Source: Krasilnikovozyma curviuscula (lineage: Eukaryota > Basidiomycota > Tremellomycetes > Cystofilobasidiales > Mrakiaceae). Taken from it: 64,000 bases of DNA. Positions 1 to 11,340 of the stretch are shown piece after piece. The position numbers and the translations under genes were made by a program. Under the pieces are notes generated by a model. It saw nothing but the letters and a program-made list of their open reading frames with translations, did no database searches and was not told the DNA's origin. Where the stretch lies: contig MVAQ01000083.1 of NCBI GenBank assembly GCA_014825775.1, positions 19,062 through 83,061 of the forward strand, read 5' to 3'. Each line of letters opens with the position of its first letter. Within the stretch, counting starts at the first letter, position 1.

Positions 1-2120
1 AGCAAGACCAGCATCTTCGTGAACCATCAACCCGGGAGCAACCATTAACGAATCCCTTTGCGATACTGTGGACGTCCCAACTTGACCGCTGTCCGATCCA
101 CCAGAAGAGATAGTGCTCGGCTGCCCGCCAAAGCCGCTGCTGCTTCCAACATCAGTGGATGGCGATATTGGCGACTTGACATCCTCGTAACGGTAATCTT
201 GAGAAAATCCAACGTGACCGCCTTCGACTGACTTTGCTGACTCATAGGCGCCTCCAACGTGGTGGGAAGGTCCACTGGTGGAAACGGAGGAGATCGGTTC
301 TACCGTCCCGGGAGTGGTGTACTAACCAGAAAAAAAAAAATTGATTTTTAATTTTAGTCAGATCACGTCAATCAGAAATAGGGTTTTATCTGTCTTACGA
401 TGTAAGGAACAATGTGAGTCTTATCAGCACCAGATGCGTGTCTGTTAGCACGATGAAGAACCTTCAGCATGTTTTCCTACATACGAAGAAGAGGGCAGTT
501 GATAACTCACGCTTTAGCAGATTCCATCATTTCATCGAATCTGTCTTCTTCATCATCCTCCACAGGCTCCTTTCGTCGGTTGACTCTCCTTCTCCACCAC
601 AACAACAATAGCAAAGCGACAAGGACGACGCCACCAATAGCTCCACCCACAGCACTAAGAAAAGTATTTGATGTCAAAATAATGTTTTTATGTTGAACAA
701 TGGTATTACGGAAAAGACTTGCCCTCCGAGAGTAGATCCGCTCATGGAAGATGAAGAACCGCTACCTCCCGCCGCGAGCGCTGCAGCACCACCGTCGACA
801 CTTGAGCTAGACGCTGCAGACTTGGCAATTACGATGTTCGAGGACTGCATTACGTAAGACTATGAAGTGCAAAAAGGTGTCAAAATGAAATGCGAGATGG
901 GAAAGCGCAGGAGGGAGCTCACGTATGAAACGAAGACGCTTCCTCCTGCTGCAGTGACATTAACTGCTTGAGTAGAAACAGCTACAGATGTGGCTATGGA
1001 GGTGAGTGATGGTAAATTTGTAAAGATACTTGCAGTTCCTTGATTATTTGTAGAGCTAGTCGTAGTAATGGGGGTTTGAGCATTAGCGTTTGGCGATGTG
1101 GATGTTGTTCCTGTGGTTTGAGGAGTAGTCGTAGACGCGGTATTTTGACTAGATGTGGAGGTAGTAATTTGAGGTGAATTAGGTGTAGTAGATATCGACG
1201 TAGTAGATGATGAGCTTGTGGTTGTTATAGAGGAGCTGCTAGAGCGACTGGAGGTGCTACTCGTTGAGGAGATGACAGGAGGAGTGGAAGATGAGGGAGT
1301 AGTGGATGCAGGGTTCGTCCTTTAAAGATTATTTAGTGATATTAGAGATAGTAAAGATACTTTCAGGTTACTCAAGAAACTCACAGCAGACTCGCAGTTG
1401 TTCCTGAGATTGACCTAAAATAAACCAGGAGAATCGAAGTCAATGGGTCATTAGAGAATAGACTCAAGTTTTTTAATTACTACCAGGAACTAGAAACCTA
1501 CCTGCAGCCAGCATTGAAGTCTGATCGAGAAAGAAGATCAGCGTTGTGAAAACTGCAAACAATGGTAGATCAACGAACATGAAATAAAAGTAGCTTCCGA
1601 GATGACTGATTGCTGGCCGTCAGGTCCAGCTTGATAGGCATTTGTACTTCCGCAAGCATTCAGACACTTCATGAAAGAGAAAAAAAATGGCTCCTTGTTA
1701 GAATGAAAGAGTGCCTTCTCAGGAGCTGCGGTGACACAAACTTACGGATTGGAAGGCGTCGAAGAGATTGCCTGAGCAGTGACAAGAAGCAGGCTGGGCC
1801 CCAGTAGAGCAATACCCAGTAGGATCCAGAGAGTAGTAGTTCACTTGATCGCAAGCAGCACCTGATGAGCAAAAATGGTCAGTGCTTAGGTTTGAAACTG
1901 TCCAGTCGGAGGGCATGAAAAACAACGCACAATTCGTCCAAGCAACCCCGAACATAGGATTTCCGATTCCAATTAGCTGAACTGGAGGAGAAAGAAAGAT
2001 CCTTATTCAGTATGGTGGAACCACAAGAACAGGATAGAGTAAACACCGACTTCCAGCTGACCGAACGGCGTTTATAAACAAGACCAAGCAGGCCATTAAA
2101 GAGGCCAAAGATACCTTCAT
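1..2120 (-). CDS. Cys-rich, Ser/Thr-rich single-pass surface protein (gene A), 3' end off the window
   Basis: Seen: the start at 2120 opens a signal peptide (about 22 residues, ending AVRSA). A cysteine-rich ectodomain follows in several exons, containing C-x-C-x10-C-x3-C (CHC...C LNA C). A 19-nt micro-exon at 1502-1520 encodes YFNAGC. Next come a Ser/Thr-rich stalk (about 930-1320), a Gly/Ala/Ser linker (about 720-850), one membrane helix (about 592-655, GGVVLVALLLLLWW followed by RRR) and an acidic, Ser/Gly-rich cytoplasmic tail that is still open at base 1. Introns are read from GT-AG sites; the exon after the helix is joined at an acceptor near 450. Inference: a cell-surface, possibly sensor-like type I membrane protein, homologous to genes F, J and M in this window. 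It is head to head with the gene at 3301. The function is unknown. Confidence 0.72.
1502..1520 (-). other. 19-nt micro-exon of gene A
   Basis: On the minus strand this short exon begins ACTTC and ends just before GTAGGT. It enters in phase 1 and encodes YFNAGC. It corresponds in position, phase and sequence (YF..xxC) to the 16-nt micro-exons of the genes starting at 11341, 19476 and 29630. A gene finder is likely to miss it. Confidence 0.6.
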
Positions 2121-2389
2121 TATTCTGCGAAAGGAGAGAAAAGCAAGTTTGGATGAGAAGAAACAGAAGTGCAGTGGTCGTCAGTTCCTTGAGTGAAAAG
2201 CTTCGGTGTCAAACGGTCCCTCCTCCCTCCAGTAGGACCCGACCAAACAACAGGCCAAACAATAAAAGTCTTGCGAAGAGACCCAAACCAGGGCGTTTTA
2301 AGACTTGAGACAACATTTGACTATAAGTCCAGCCTCTATCCATTCGCTGCGAGATCAGAAGCCGATTGTTGCCCCAAACATGCATGTCT

Positions 2390-2401
2390 ACTTTTGAAAG
2401 T
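2390..2401. promoter_or_regulatory. Palindrome site, ACTTTTGAAAGT
   Basis: An inverted repeat with half-site GAAAGT, 269 nt upstream of the gene A start codon. It is one of nine ACTTTYRAAAGT copies in the left 20 kb. Confidence 0.6.
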
Positions 2402-3197
2402 AGCGAATTGAAAAGCCCAGGATAGAAATCTCATAGATAGCAAGTCTGCGAGCATGAGTGCCCTGGCAGTTTTAAGGAATGGGAACTTATCAGAAAAGTC
2501 TCGTCCACAATTGTCAGTGATTTTGAAGTGTGTTTCTGACTTCGGGAATTAATCACTGTTGTAAGCACGCAGTTCTTCATTGGTTTCCGTGGCGATCCAC
2601 CAAAGTCTGGCTTGTTCTCCATGAAGAAGATGGAGAAAAGAAAGTTATAAAGTTTGAGAAAGAAAAGAAGAGTCATAGGTGGACAAGATTGTCATGTAAT
2701 GTGACGTACTGACACAAAACAACATTTTACACGTTCAGTGGATACTTCTCATCACCAGACTTAACCATCTATCGCATCACTACAACAGTCAGCAAACTTA
2801 TTACAGACAACATGTAATTGAGTGGATTAGGGCCAAGGTACAATCGATTTTATTGTGGATGATTATCTCCAACGGATCAATCGGCAACTTTCAATCTACT
2901 TTTCATGGTTATCAAGTAATGGATGTCTAATTTTTCCTATCCACTGAGTATAATTGATAAATAGTGATAATAAATTAACTGCTCCTCAGTTTGAATAGCC
3001 TATGGCCTCGAAGTAGACTTCTACTTTTGTTTTTGTTTTGCTTTGGTGGCGGAGATCCCAAATTCCAATCGCAGCGCAAGTTTTAGATTGACTTTCAAGG
3101 TCTATTTCACTCTGATACGGAGCAGCAGCGTGTGATCTTTACCCCAACTAATAAATGCGCAAAGTATAGGCCGCCACTGCAATTGTTACCCTAGCCC

Positions 3198-3209
3198 ACT
3201 TTCGAAAGT
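3198..3209. promoter_or_regulatory. Palindrome site, ACTTTCGAAAGT
   Basis: A perfect 12-bp palindrome with 91 nt between it and the start codon at 3301. It probably controls the coiled-coil gene, and perhaps gene A on the other side. Confidence 0.65.
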
Positions 3210-3300
3210 CGTTCTGCACGCCGCTTCGTTCAATCACTGACCAGCACTCCCCCCTCCCCCGACTTTCTCCAATCAGTCAATACTGGCTATATCTCTCAAT

Positions 3301-4593
3301 ATGCCGCGAACTGATTCAATTTCAGGTGGTGCCTCCGATGGTAAAGCACCATCAATTTCGAGCCAACATTCAAGGATGACTGGTGAGTTGATGATTGTTA
3401 ACTCACAAAGTTCTAACCAGGCTCTCAATTCATGAAATATTTGGAATCTTAGTTGCAATGTCCAGTGAGGGTGTTTTTGATCTTTCTTTCAGTTTCCGTG
3501 TCTAATGAAAGTCTTCATTTAAGGTTTGAAGAGGATGTACAGCACCGACCGGTCCAGAAAAGACACTGTTGAGGTGTCTTCGGGAATGTTGGTAAGAGTC
3601 AAAGATAGGGAAATTGCTCTTGGTAAGTGGTGGGTAGCCTTTCAGCAACTGGTTTCTCACTTACAATTTCAAAGCCCTGGAGCAATTCGAGTCTTGGATC
3701 CTTTCAATAAACCACGAAGTTCAAACTCTACAGAGCCGTGAAGTAGAAGCAAAGGGGGAGGAATCTAGAATCCTCAGTAAGGTTAGCTTTTTCAAACAGA
3801 CTTCAAATCTGAGCTGACAGGCAAAATTACACATGTTTAACCGAACAGACGCTATTGTCATTGACTTCGCCACCGCCCTCGATTTCATTGAGAGACTGAT
3901 AGAAAGACTGCAAACAACAAAACTGGACAGGGAGTCTACGAAATCCAACATCGACAAGCTCCATCAGAGGCTGCTTCAGAGCTTTCAAGTGAAAATGGCA
4001 TCTGCTCAAATGACAGCAATTCAGGAAAACAGGGACATGAGTGCCGTAACAATGCTTGGAGTGTAGGCCAGCTACCTTTTGAACGTTCTGATGGTGGTGG
4101 TTTAACAAGTTTTACCTATTGAAACAGTCAAAATCTGGAAGCTGGAATGACTGACATCACAAAAACGCTGAAGGACCTACAGTTGACGCAACCGGAGGTG
4201 ATCAAGAACGTTGCCAATGAGCTGGCTCCAGAGATTATCAGAGCCTTTGCTGAGCAAATCCGCCAAGAGCTCTTCCGTCCTGCTACGAGTGAGTAACAAC
4301 TCTGCTATTTCCTTCTCGAAGCTTGCACATTGCTGACTCAGAACCTCGCCATCCTTTCATATACTTATACCTCGTCTACTCCAGATTATGACGATCAGCA
4401 GTTGCGGGCTACTGCCTACCAAGCATTCAGCCATGTTGCTGATGAAAGATTACGACGGTCGACCCCACCTGCAGGCCGGGGAAGAGGACCTTTACCACCT
4501 ACGCCTCAACCGAGCCAATCGCGTAACCTTCCCAAGGTACCTGATCAGACACACATGTCCTTTGTCCTTCCTCCGAACAACAGATTTAGATAG
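3301..4593 (+). CDS. Coiled-coil protein of unknown function (gene B)
   Basis: I do not recognise a family. Six exons read through cleanly: 3301-3382, then from 3524, 3676, 3826, 4134 and 4343 to the TAG at 4591. The N-terminus is Ser-rich and basic (MPRTDSISGG). The middle is strongly helical and charged (for example ALEQFESWILSINHEVQTLQ and RLIERLQTTKLDRESTKSN), predicting a coiled coil of about 150 residues. The C-terminus is Pro/Arg-rich (PPAGRGRGPLPPTPQPSQ), possibly an SH3 ligand. No signal peptide or membrane helix is seen. It is divergent from gene A. A BAR-like or scaffold role is conceivable but not shown. Confidence 0.7.
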
Positions 4594-4798
4594 CATTTGA
4601 TATAAGAAAATATAAAATCTGAAATCTCTGCTGTGATGCGTTTAGCTTTGCTTTCCCCGCTGTTGACAGAATACAAACGAATCCCATGATGAAAGAGCTG
4701 ATTTTAATAGAATTTTAAATAATTAATATTCCTGTCCAAAACCTACAGAGAAGCTCTTCGTATTGGTGAAAGAGTGTAACTCCAACGCAAACATTCCA

Positions 4799-7034
4799 AT
4801 GGCAGCTGCAGTCCCTAAACTCAATATCGACGACCTCATCCTCGTCGAATCCTCATCAAACAGCTCAGATTCTGAATCTGAAGAGGAAGTAAGCCTCAGA
4901 ACTTCTGGAAGGGCGAGTGGAAGGCCTTTCGGGAAGGGGAAGGGGAAAGGGGAGGAGGAGCCTCTGATTGATCTATTAGAGTCACAGGTGCTCAGTAGGA
5001 GCCCTGAAGTAGATGAAACCTACAGGATGTGGTCTGTTCAAGGTTAGATTCGTGCTCTCTTTCCGCCTTAGGTCTGCTTAGAAGGTGACACTCACTGTCC
5101 CTTCCCCAGCAAATGGCCCAACTTCGATGCCAGCCTATCCCCCACCAGATCCCGTATTCCATCCTACAACCACAAGATCTCCTTTAGCAGCAGACGTATT
5201 CTTCCCATCCAGGTCGAATTCCTTGTGTGCTTTTATTTGTAACGGTCGCTCAGTCCTGGTACCCCTTCCAACTTCATTTTCAGTGAATCCATTCCCTGTT
5301 CAGAATTCTGTGTTAACATTTTGATCTGACTTCTTCTCACTTTTGTTCTTTAGGAAGCTAAGAAAAAGGCTGCAAAAGTCTTCTCGTTACCGGAAAACCG
5401 AATCGAAATACAGTCATTGTTTAACGGCAACATGGTACCAATCGATGAGTCAGCTTGGGAATTCTGCAACAAAAGCGAGCTTCTGTTTGATTTAGAAGAT
5501 GAGGTAGTGGACGCGCAGATACCTCATCTTCGACGATCGGCTTCTGCTGGAAGGTGGGCCTGCTTCTCCCTTGGAATCCTTCAACTCAAGTCTGACGCCG
5601 AAATTCCACCTTAAATAGTACTTATAACGGATCTTACAGACCACCCCTTGCTCAACAACCGAAGTCAAAGAGCGTCAATGGCAGCGTTCATGGCTCGATA
5701 ACGGAGTAAGTTTCCTGACCGTAAAATCTGGTTACAGAGCTCAACCATTTAATCCTCCTGATTCAAAATATTTCAGGGAGGACGAAAACGCTGGTAGCAA
5801 TATTCGATCATCCGCAGGACGACGAGCACCGTCTCCGCGACCACTACCGCGACCTGGGCCACAGTAAGTAAACCTCCTTCAATAGGCCGGCCATCACTCC
5901 TTCTTTTAGTTCATTCTTGGTCGAATTCAATACTTCATATCCAGATCTTCCACCACCACGATGGGCAACGTTGGACATGTCATTCCAGGAAGTCCTGACT
6001 CGAGGTACGGTGTTGTTGCTAACAAGGTTGGAATCCATAAACTAATGCACTGACTTCGTGGAATAGGCGTCAGAGTGTATCATCCAGCCAGTCTGCTGAT
6101 TCCATGACTAGGGATGCTGAGCTTGTCGTTAGGTTGAGATCAGCTGCAGAAACCAACCCACAAAACGCTGCTGCTCAGTATGCGTTCGGGTAAGTCGTTT
6201 TGTAGCTCCAACCTTGAGTGCTGGTTTACAAGTTGGTGGAACAAGCCTAATACTTGTTCAATAAATTTTTTTCCAGGAGCTACTTCCTCAATCGAAAATT
6301 ACCGAAAGAAGGCCTCAGCTCACTTGCAGTAGCTGTGGAGTTGAACAAAGGTAGCGCGTCGTATTTGAATGCACTTGGGTCAGTCGTCTTTTCCCCCGAT
6401 CTGAAATTCTTGAAGATGAATATATTCTTCTCAATCCAAATCAACAAATCTATTATCGAGTATGTAGAAGGTGTCAATTCGATCTCGATCACCATGATGC
6501 TGCTCTAGCAAGCTGGAAAAAGGCCGTCGATATCGAGCCTACTCAACACTTCTACTGGAACAACCTTGGGTAAGATGATCCTCTTCATGAGTCTTCGCTT
6601 TTCCTCTGACTCTCTGGTTCATGTCTTTTCTAGCCGCTGCTATCTGAAACTTCAACAGTTCTCGAACTCACGAAATGCTTTTCAAAAGGCGATCGGTCTC
6701 GCACCAACCAATGCTCTGTATTACGTCAATCTGGGCAGTTGCTTCCTTGAGCAAGGTCTTTTTCGTGATGCGTTGATCAATCTGAACATGGCTTCAAAGC
6801 ACGATTCGCAGCTACATTTAACGCCGGCTTTCAAAGTACTGATGGGGTGAGTTTACTCCTTTGGCCTGTAAGGAGATCATAAACTTTGAACCTAACTTTC
6901 ATTACTATCTTTTTTTATGTAGGAGAATCCATATAGGACAAGGGGATAAGAATACGGCGAGAAGGTGGTTTTCTGAAGCTGTTGTGCTTGACCCTAGCAG
7001 CGATGTCCCTGTCGAGTTTCGCATGCGAGTATGA
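4799..7034 (+). CDS. TPR-repeat protein (gene C)
   Basis: The start is MAAAVPKLNIDDLILVESS at 4799; the open frame upstream of it has no ATG. The N-terminal half is low-complexity: an acidic Ser/Glu stretch, a Gly/Lys run, then Pro/Ser-rich exons (about 5100-6000). The C-terminal half has about four tetratricopeptide repeats in consecutive exons (6067-7034), with typical signatures such as AAQYAFGSYFLNRKLPKEGL, AALASWKKAVDIEPT, NAFQKAIGLAPTNALYYVNL and ARRWFSEAVVLDPSSD. TPRs form helical protein-interaction surfaces, so an adaptor role is likely. The specific partner is unknown. The donor near 5215 is uncertain, because the simple splice there breaks phase. The stop is TGA at 7032-7034. Confidence 0.78.
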
Positions 7035-7191
7035 AACTTTGCTGTAGAATATTTGTGGTTCTGCATCCATTTTTATGTTTTTCTTCTTATCGAACAGGTA
7101 TTGTAAGTACCAGCGCGATGATGAAAATATATATATCCCAATTTAAACGAGCAATAAACCAGCGAACATCAACGGAAAACTCCACTTCTAG

Positions 7192-8595
7192 TTACCTAGA
7201 GTATTGTATCTGTATGGAGTGTAGTATGCGGGGTTCGTTGCTGTAATCACCAATCTCATGACGTGGACCATCGTCCTGGTTTCGAAGTCTTTCACTACCA
7301 TCGCCGGAAGCAGCCAACTCATCTTTCTCTCCAACAGCAGCAGCACTTCCTTTTACACCTCCAACCTCTTCGCCATATTCTCCTCCAGCGTAGTATTCAC
7401 CGTGATCCATGGAATTGTTATGTCTCCTCTTGAAGAAGAACCAGAGCAAGAAAGCCATGACAGATATGGCAACCACACCGCCAACCACTCCACCAGCAAC
7501 CGCCCCTACAGGCACACTGCCGAGAATAGAAGATGTCAAACATAGATAATTGGTAAGAGACGAGGTCATGCTCACCCAGAAGACGTGTTCACAATTGGAG
7601 ATGGGGTTGGAGTTCCAGACGACTGGATCGAAGACAAGGAGGATGTCGTAGAAAATCATCTTGCTGAAATGCTCGTTATGGAGGTGGATGTGGCGGTGGT
7701 AGTTGTCAAGCATGACAGGTCTGATGACGCCCCGACTGTCAGAAGTCCTGAGGAGCCACCTGTTCTTCCTAGTGAATCGGTGGTCATGATCATGTCTGGG
7801 AAAGACGGGAAGTCTATCAGATCAAGAAGCGCGATCAGAATTCTAGTATTACTCACAGGTGGTTCCTGGCTGTTGATTGACCCTCCAATTGTAGCTGTTA
7901 GCAGTGATAGCATTCGCAATGACAAAAGCTTCCCCCCCTGGAATCACACCAACTGCAGTAACAGGGTAGCTGGAGTTCCAAGTAAGCCCAAGGACACTAC
8001 ATGTGGGTACATTTGATGTGGTGCTGATGTCGAAGGAAAAGGCTTGAGTTTGAGCTCGCAAGGTGCAAGCTGTTGAGCCCGAAATGACCGACATCTTCGG
8101 TGATACAACAGAGTTCTGCAAGCTGACAGAACAAAAAAATTGACACTAATTAGTAACAATGAAAGCGGTTAGATGTCAAATTCAAATGCAACTTACCCGG
8201 TAGCATCGGAGAATACTGTCACGAAAGACACCCCAGGGTCTAAATCTACGTAGAGGTCAGTCGAACCTATTCCAGTTGCCGAGTTGTATTCCGAATTAGA
8301 TATTGAGTAGTTTGCTGGGTAGTCGAAGACACCCTAGAAGTTTGAACGTGACGTCGGGAATGGTGAGCCAAAAGCAAATTGTGGGAAGCGAAACGGCAGC
8401 AGGGTTTCGTCATCAAAGGATAAAACGTACCACAATAGCAATGTGAACTGGGAGTACTACATTGCTATAAGTGAATGAGAGTATGGAACAGGATGCAACT
8501 TGGGTGGCTGAAGATTGTGTGAGCGTGAAGCAATCAACATGCAACACGCAAGCAAAGAAGGCGACAATGATAGACAACCTCATCAACATGTCCAT
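7192..8595 (-). CDS. Ser/Thr-rich single-pass surface protein (gene D)
   Basis: MDMLMRLSIIVAFFACVLHV at 8595 is a signal peptide. The ectodomain has the layout I know from many basidiomycete surface proteins: a Cys/Trp segment (CSVLGLTWNSSYPVTAVGV), then PGGEAFVIANA, YNWRVNQQPGTT, GGSSGLLTVGASSDLSCL and a short Ser/Thr stalk. One membrane helix follows (about 7430-7520, VVGGVVAISVMAFLLWFFF before KRR), with a cytoplasmic tail rich in Gly, Glu and Asp. An in-frame TGA at 7656-7658 lies between two Ser/Thr-rich stretches. It is removed if a 42-nt GC-AG intron (7623-7664, phase 0) is spliced; no GT donor lies between SCL and the stop. Otherwise the protein would end before its membrane helix. 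Confidence 0.68.
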
Positions 8596-8853
8596 CCTGA
8601 CTTATTAGTTCTAACTAGAAATATAGCTGTAACGCCAGATTCAACTTAAGGATTTATTCTCTGACTTATTGCCAGGATTTAATGCCACTGAAGATCAAAA
8701 TAAACTGGGCTTACCAAAACTGAACTACACCTCGCGTCCTCTGGGTGATAGTGAACTCTTCAACAAAAGATGGGTATGTTTATAGAGTGGCTAGATGAAA
8801 TACGAAGACTTGAAGTATGGTTTCTGGCTAAAAATTGCGGGTCGGCCCACCGC

Positions 8854-8865
8854 ACTTTCGAAAGT
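8854..8865. promoter_or_regulatory. Palindrome site, ACTTTCGAAAGT
   Basis: A perfect 12-bp palindrome in the D-E divergent promoter, identical to the sites at 3198 and 16276. Confidence 0.65.
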
Positions 8866-9268
8866 AGGCTAGCTGGAGCAATGAGCCAGCCAAGGCCCAC
8901 CTCCCAATCCAGGCCCTTTCCTTCAGCCTATCAAATTTCGGAAGAAAAAATATGAAAACTGGTGTCTTGTAAGTACAACGTGCTTATCCACGCTGCTCAT
9001 CCGCGACGAGTGATTGAGTTTACATACGAATGATCGACTTTTATCACAGCCTTGTGATCATTTCTGACTCTGTATACCTTACCCAAAAGACCTTCCTCAA
9101 TATTAAATAGACCATGCCCTAATCGAATGACGCAGTTGTAAACTTCAATTAATAGAGCGGCAAGTGTGGTAGAGTTCCTTGAGGTTCAAACCTTAAACGG
9201 CTTTCGATCGAGTGAACTGTCACTGTCACAGCAGCGGCCTCGTCTCCAACGGCAGATATCAACAGTGA

Positions 9269-9280
9269 ACTTTTAAAAGT
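9269..9280. promoter_or_regulatory. Palindrome site, ACTTTTAAAAGT
   Basis: A perfect palindrome of the TA-centre type, 159 nt upstream of the ATG at 9440. Confidence 0.55.
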
Positions 9281-9439
9281 AGCTGTTTGTTTGTGACCTT
9301 CTGTTAAAAAATCTTGACAACGACATTACATCAGAAAAATACTGGACTAACCTCAGTTGGCATCTCTCCGATTGTAACCTTCAACCTTGAAGCTCACCTT
9401 CTCTCCTGTCTCCCGTCCCTCTCCCTCTCAGAAACCGAC

Positions 9440-10544
9440 ATGTCGCACTTTAATTACACTACAGTTCAGCCTCAGTTGAATAATCAAATGAAGTTTCCCA
9501 CATGGAATGTGGCCAATATGCCAGTAGATGCTCAAGGAATGAGGGACTGGTCTATTGACATTTCAGTTGCAGCAAACCACCTACCCGTCAGTGCATCTGA
9601 GTGGTCGTATGTCTTACACCTTAGGAAAATTTTAAAATGCACTTTAATGATCTGACAATAACTTTTCAACAGTCTTCAAACCTGGCTTTGGTGAGGTCGT
9701 GTGGTGTTTTGCTGGGTCCGGGCTTCGTTTTACTCATATTTCCTAATTCTCTGCTAGCGCTGGACCTATTTTTGCTAGAATGAAGAGACGACTTCAACAC
9801 CTTCAAAGTACAGGGCTTCCCTTGAAGTATCAAGGTTCAGGTTGGGGTGAGTTCATCGTGCAAATTCGAATTACTCTGCCCTGCTGATTGACGTCAAACT
9901 CAGACTCTGAGCTAAGCTCAGATTGTATCATGTTCTCTATGTGTGGTCTTATTTGCCTAAAGGATGTTCGAAGGTAAGATTTTATTAGTAACTTTCGTTT
10001 CCGTTCCTCCTGACTCACTGCTTGATACATTTTGAAGGGACATGAGAGCTCGCTACCGCATTCGTGATGAAAACGATCACAGCATTCTCATTTGGAGAAC
10101 TCAAGGAGGTACTGCTCAAATGGAGTATGAGCTGGCGTTGGAAGAGTCTTACTTGCGGGAACAGGATAAGAGCTTCTACAAAGTTGTAAACCCTCTTCCG
10201 TCACTTGTCGAATCCTTTGTCGGTACTTATCCAAATTCTTTCAGAGTAACTTTGCTCCCCACAAGAGTTACATTGAGCCTCTTGAACAGCTTCATAATCC
10301 ACAAAAGAACCCTCCTCCAGTCCCTTCGCCGCAATACCCACTACAACCTCAGCTACAACAAACGCAACAACTGTATCAACAACAACAGCAGCTACATCAA
10401 TCTCAGCAAACTCTGCTACATCAAACACGCCAATCCCAGTCACCTGTCCATGACCCTCTTCCGCAGCATGGTGTGCAGTCTCAGAATACTCCATTCACCA
10501 GAGTCATCGAAGAAGCAGCGCCAGATGGTGTTTACAAGTGGTAA
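9440..10544 (+). CDS. PLAC8-like protein with a Gln-rich tail (gene E)
   Basis: Seen: after MSHFNYTTVQPQLNNQMKF the exons encode W-C-AGPIFARMKRRLQHLQSTG, then SDCIMFSMCGLICLKDVRRD and MRARYRIRDENDHS, ending LALEESYLREQD. The order (Cys segment, RLxxLxxxG, Cys segment, DVRxRYxI, basic/acidic helix with E-L-x-x-E-E) follows fungal PLAC8/Cys-rich proteins. However, most of the usual cysteines of the last segment are absent (IWRTQGGTAQMEYEL). The C-terminal exon is very rich in Gln and Pro (about 10260-10460). The last intron is best read as GTAAAC...TTTCAG (about 57 nt). PLAC8 proteins often act at membranes in stress or cell-size control; the role here is inferred. The stop is at 10542-10544. 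Confidence 0.6.
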
Positions 10545-11340
10545 CCTGTCAGCTTACTTATGAATTTCTAGAATCAAAGAATGAATTGGACTATAATACA
10601 TTGTTGCGCTCAATAGATTCGCTTCCATTGATTGTGATCACTCGTTCCCAGTTGGTGGCGCAGCGTTGGTTTGCGATTCCAATGAATAAAGAGTAGATAG
10701 AGGAGGTGAGGATAGGCGGAGGTAAATTACTTTGAAGAGAGATATATCTTGCGAATGGCAGTGTTGGGATATATAAATAGAGGTCAGGGGATAGGCTTTA
10801 CATACATAGGGTATACTCGCTCTCAGAGCTATAGTTGATTAGTAGGTCTTCATTCATTTGACTACTTCTCCTTCACCACTGCAAGTTCTAGTCAACTGCC
10901 AATTGCATCGTCGCTTGACATGCAAGCTTTTAAATTTTTACTTTATTTTCGAACTTACATTATTCGAAAAGACGCAAGAGCAGCAAAGATTGTTTTTGGA
11001 CACGGACTTCCTGCCATGGAGACGGAGCATATGACATAGTTCCGACCTTCTAACGCAATTTTCATACTCCAAGATAGTTCCTGTCTACTGTTAAAAGATG
11101 GCTGTCTCCTCGGTTCTCGTTCAGAAGCGCTCCTCGCATACCTTTGACTTTCAAAAGTGCTAATTCAGACTTTCGCAAGTGACAACAAGAGAACATTTTT
11201 GTCCCATCGGTCCTTTGTTGGATCTAGCCTTTATATATATATATATACATAAACGGAGGGCTGACTCCTTTTCTGATCTCAATTGCCATTCAGAATCTCT
11301 TATTTCAAACGCATCTCGTTTGTTCAGTTACAATCCAGAC
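10545..11340. promoter_or_regulatory. Intergenic region upstream of gene F
   Basis: No gene is seen. It contains the 3' flank of gene E, the paired palindrome sites at 11147-11180 and a TA dinucleotide run at 11232-11247, about 100 nt before the gene F start. The TA run may act as a TATA-like element. Confidence 0.45.
11147..11180. promoter_or_regulatory. Two adjacent palindrome sites
   Basis: ACTTTCAAAAGT at 11147-11158 and the one-mismatch form ACTTTCGCAAGT at 11169-11180 are spaced 22 nt start to start, or two helical turns. They lie 160-182 nt upstream of the gene F start codon. Confidence 0.55.

Larger units (their letters stand above)
2121..3300. promoter_or_regulatory. Divergent intergenic region between gene A and gene B
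   Basis: This stretch of about 1.2 kb separates the two start codons. No coding exon is convincing in it. It contains two exact-class palindromes (2390-2401 and 3198-3209) and A/T-rich stretches around 2880-2990. It probably holds the promoters of both neighbours. Confidence 0.55.
8596..9439. promoter_or_regulatory. Divergent intergenic region between genes D and E
   Basis: No coding exon is supported here. Two palindromes, 8854-8865 and 9269-9280, lie 258 nt from the gene D start and 159 nt from the gene E start. Pyrimidine-rich sequence precedes the ATG at 9440. Confidence 0.5.

Noticed and set aside
10191..10246. A 22-nt intron near the Gln-rich exon of gene E
   Set aside because: Too short for splicing; a donor at GTAAAC further upstream gives a normal intron of about 57 nt in phase.
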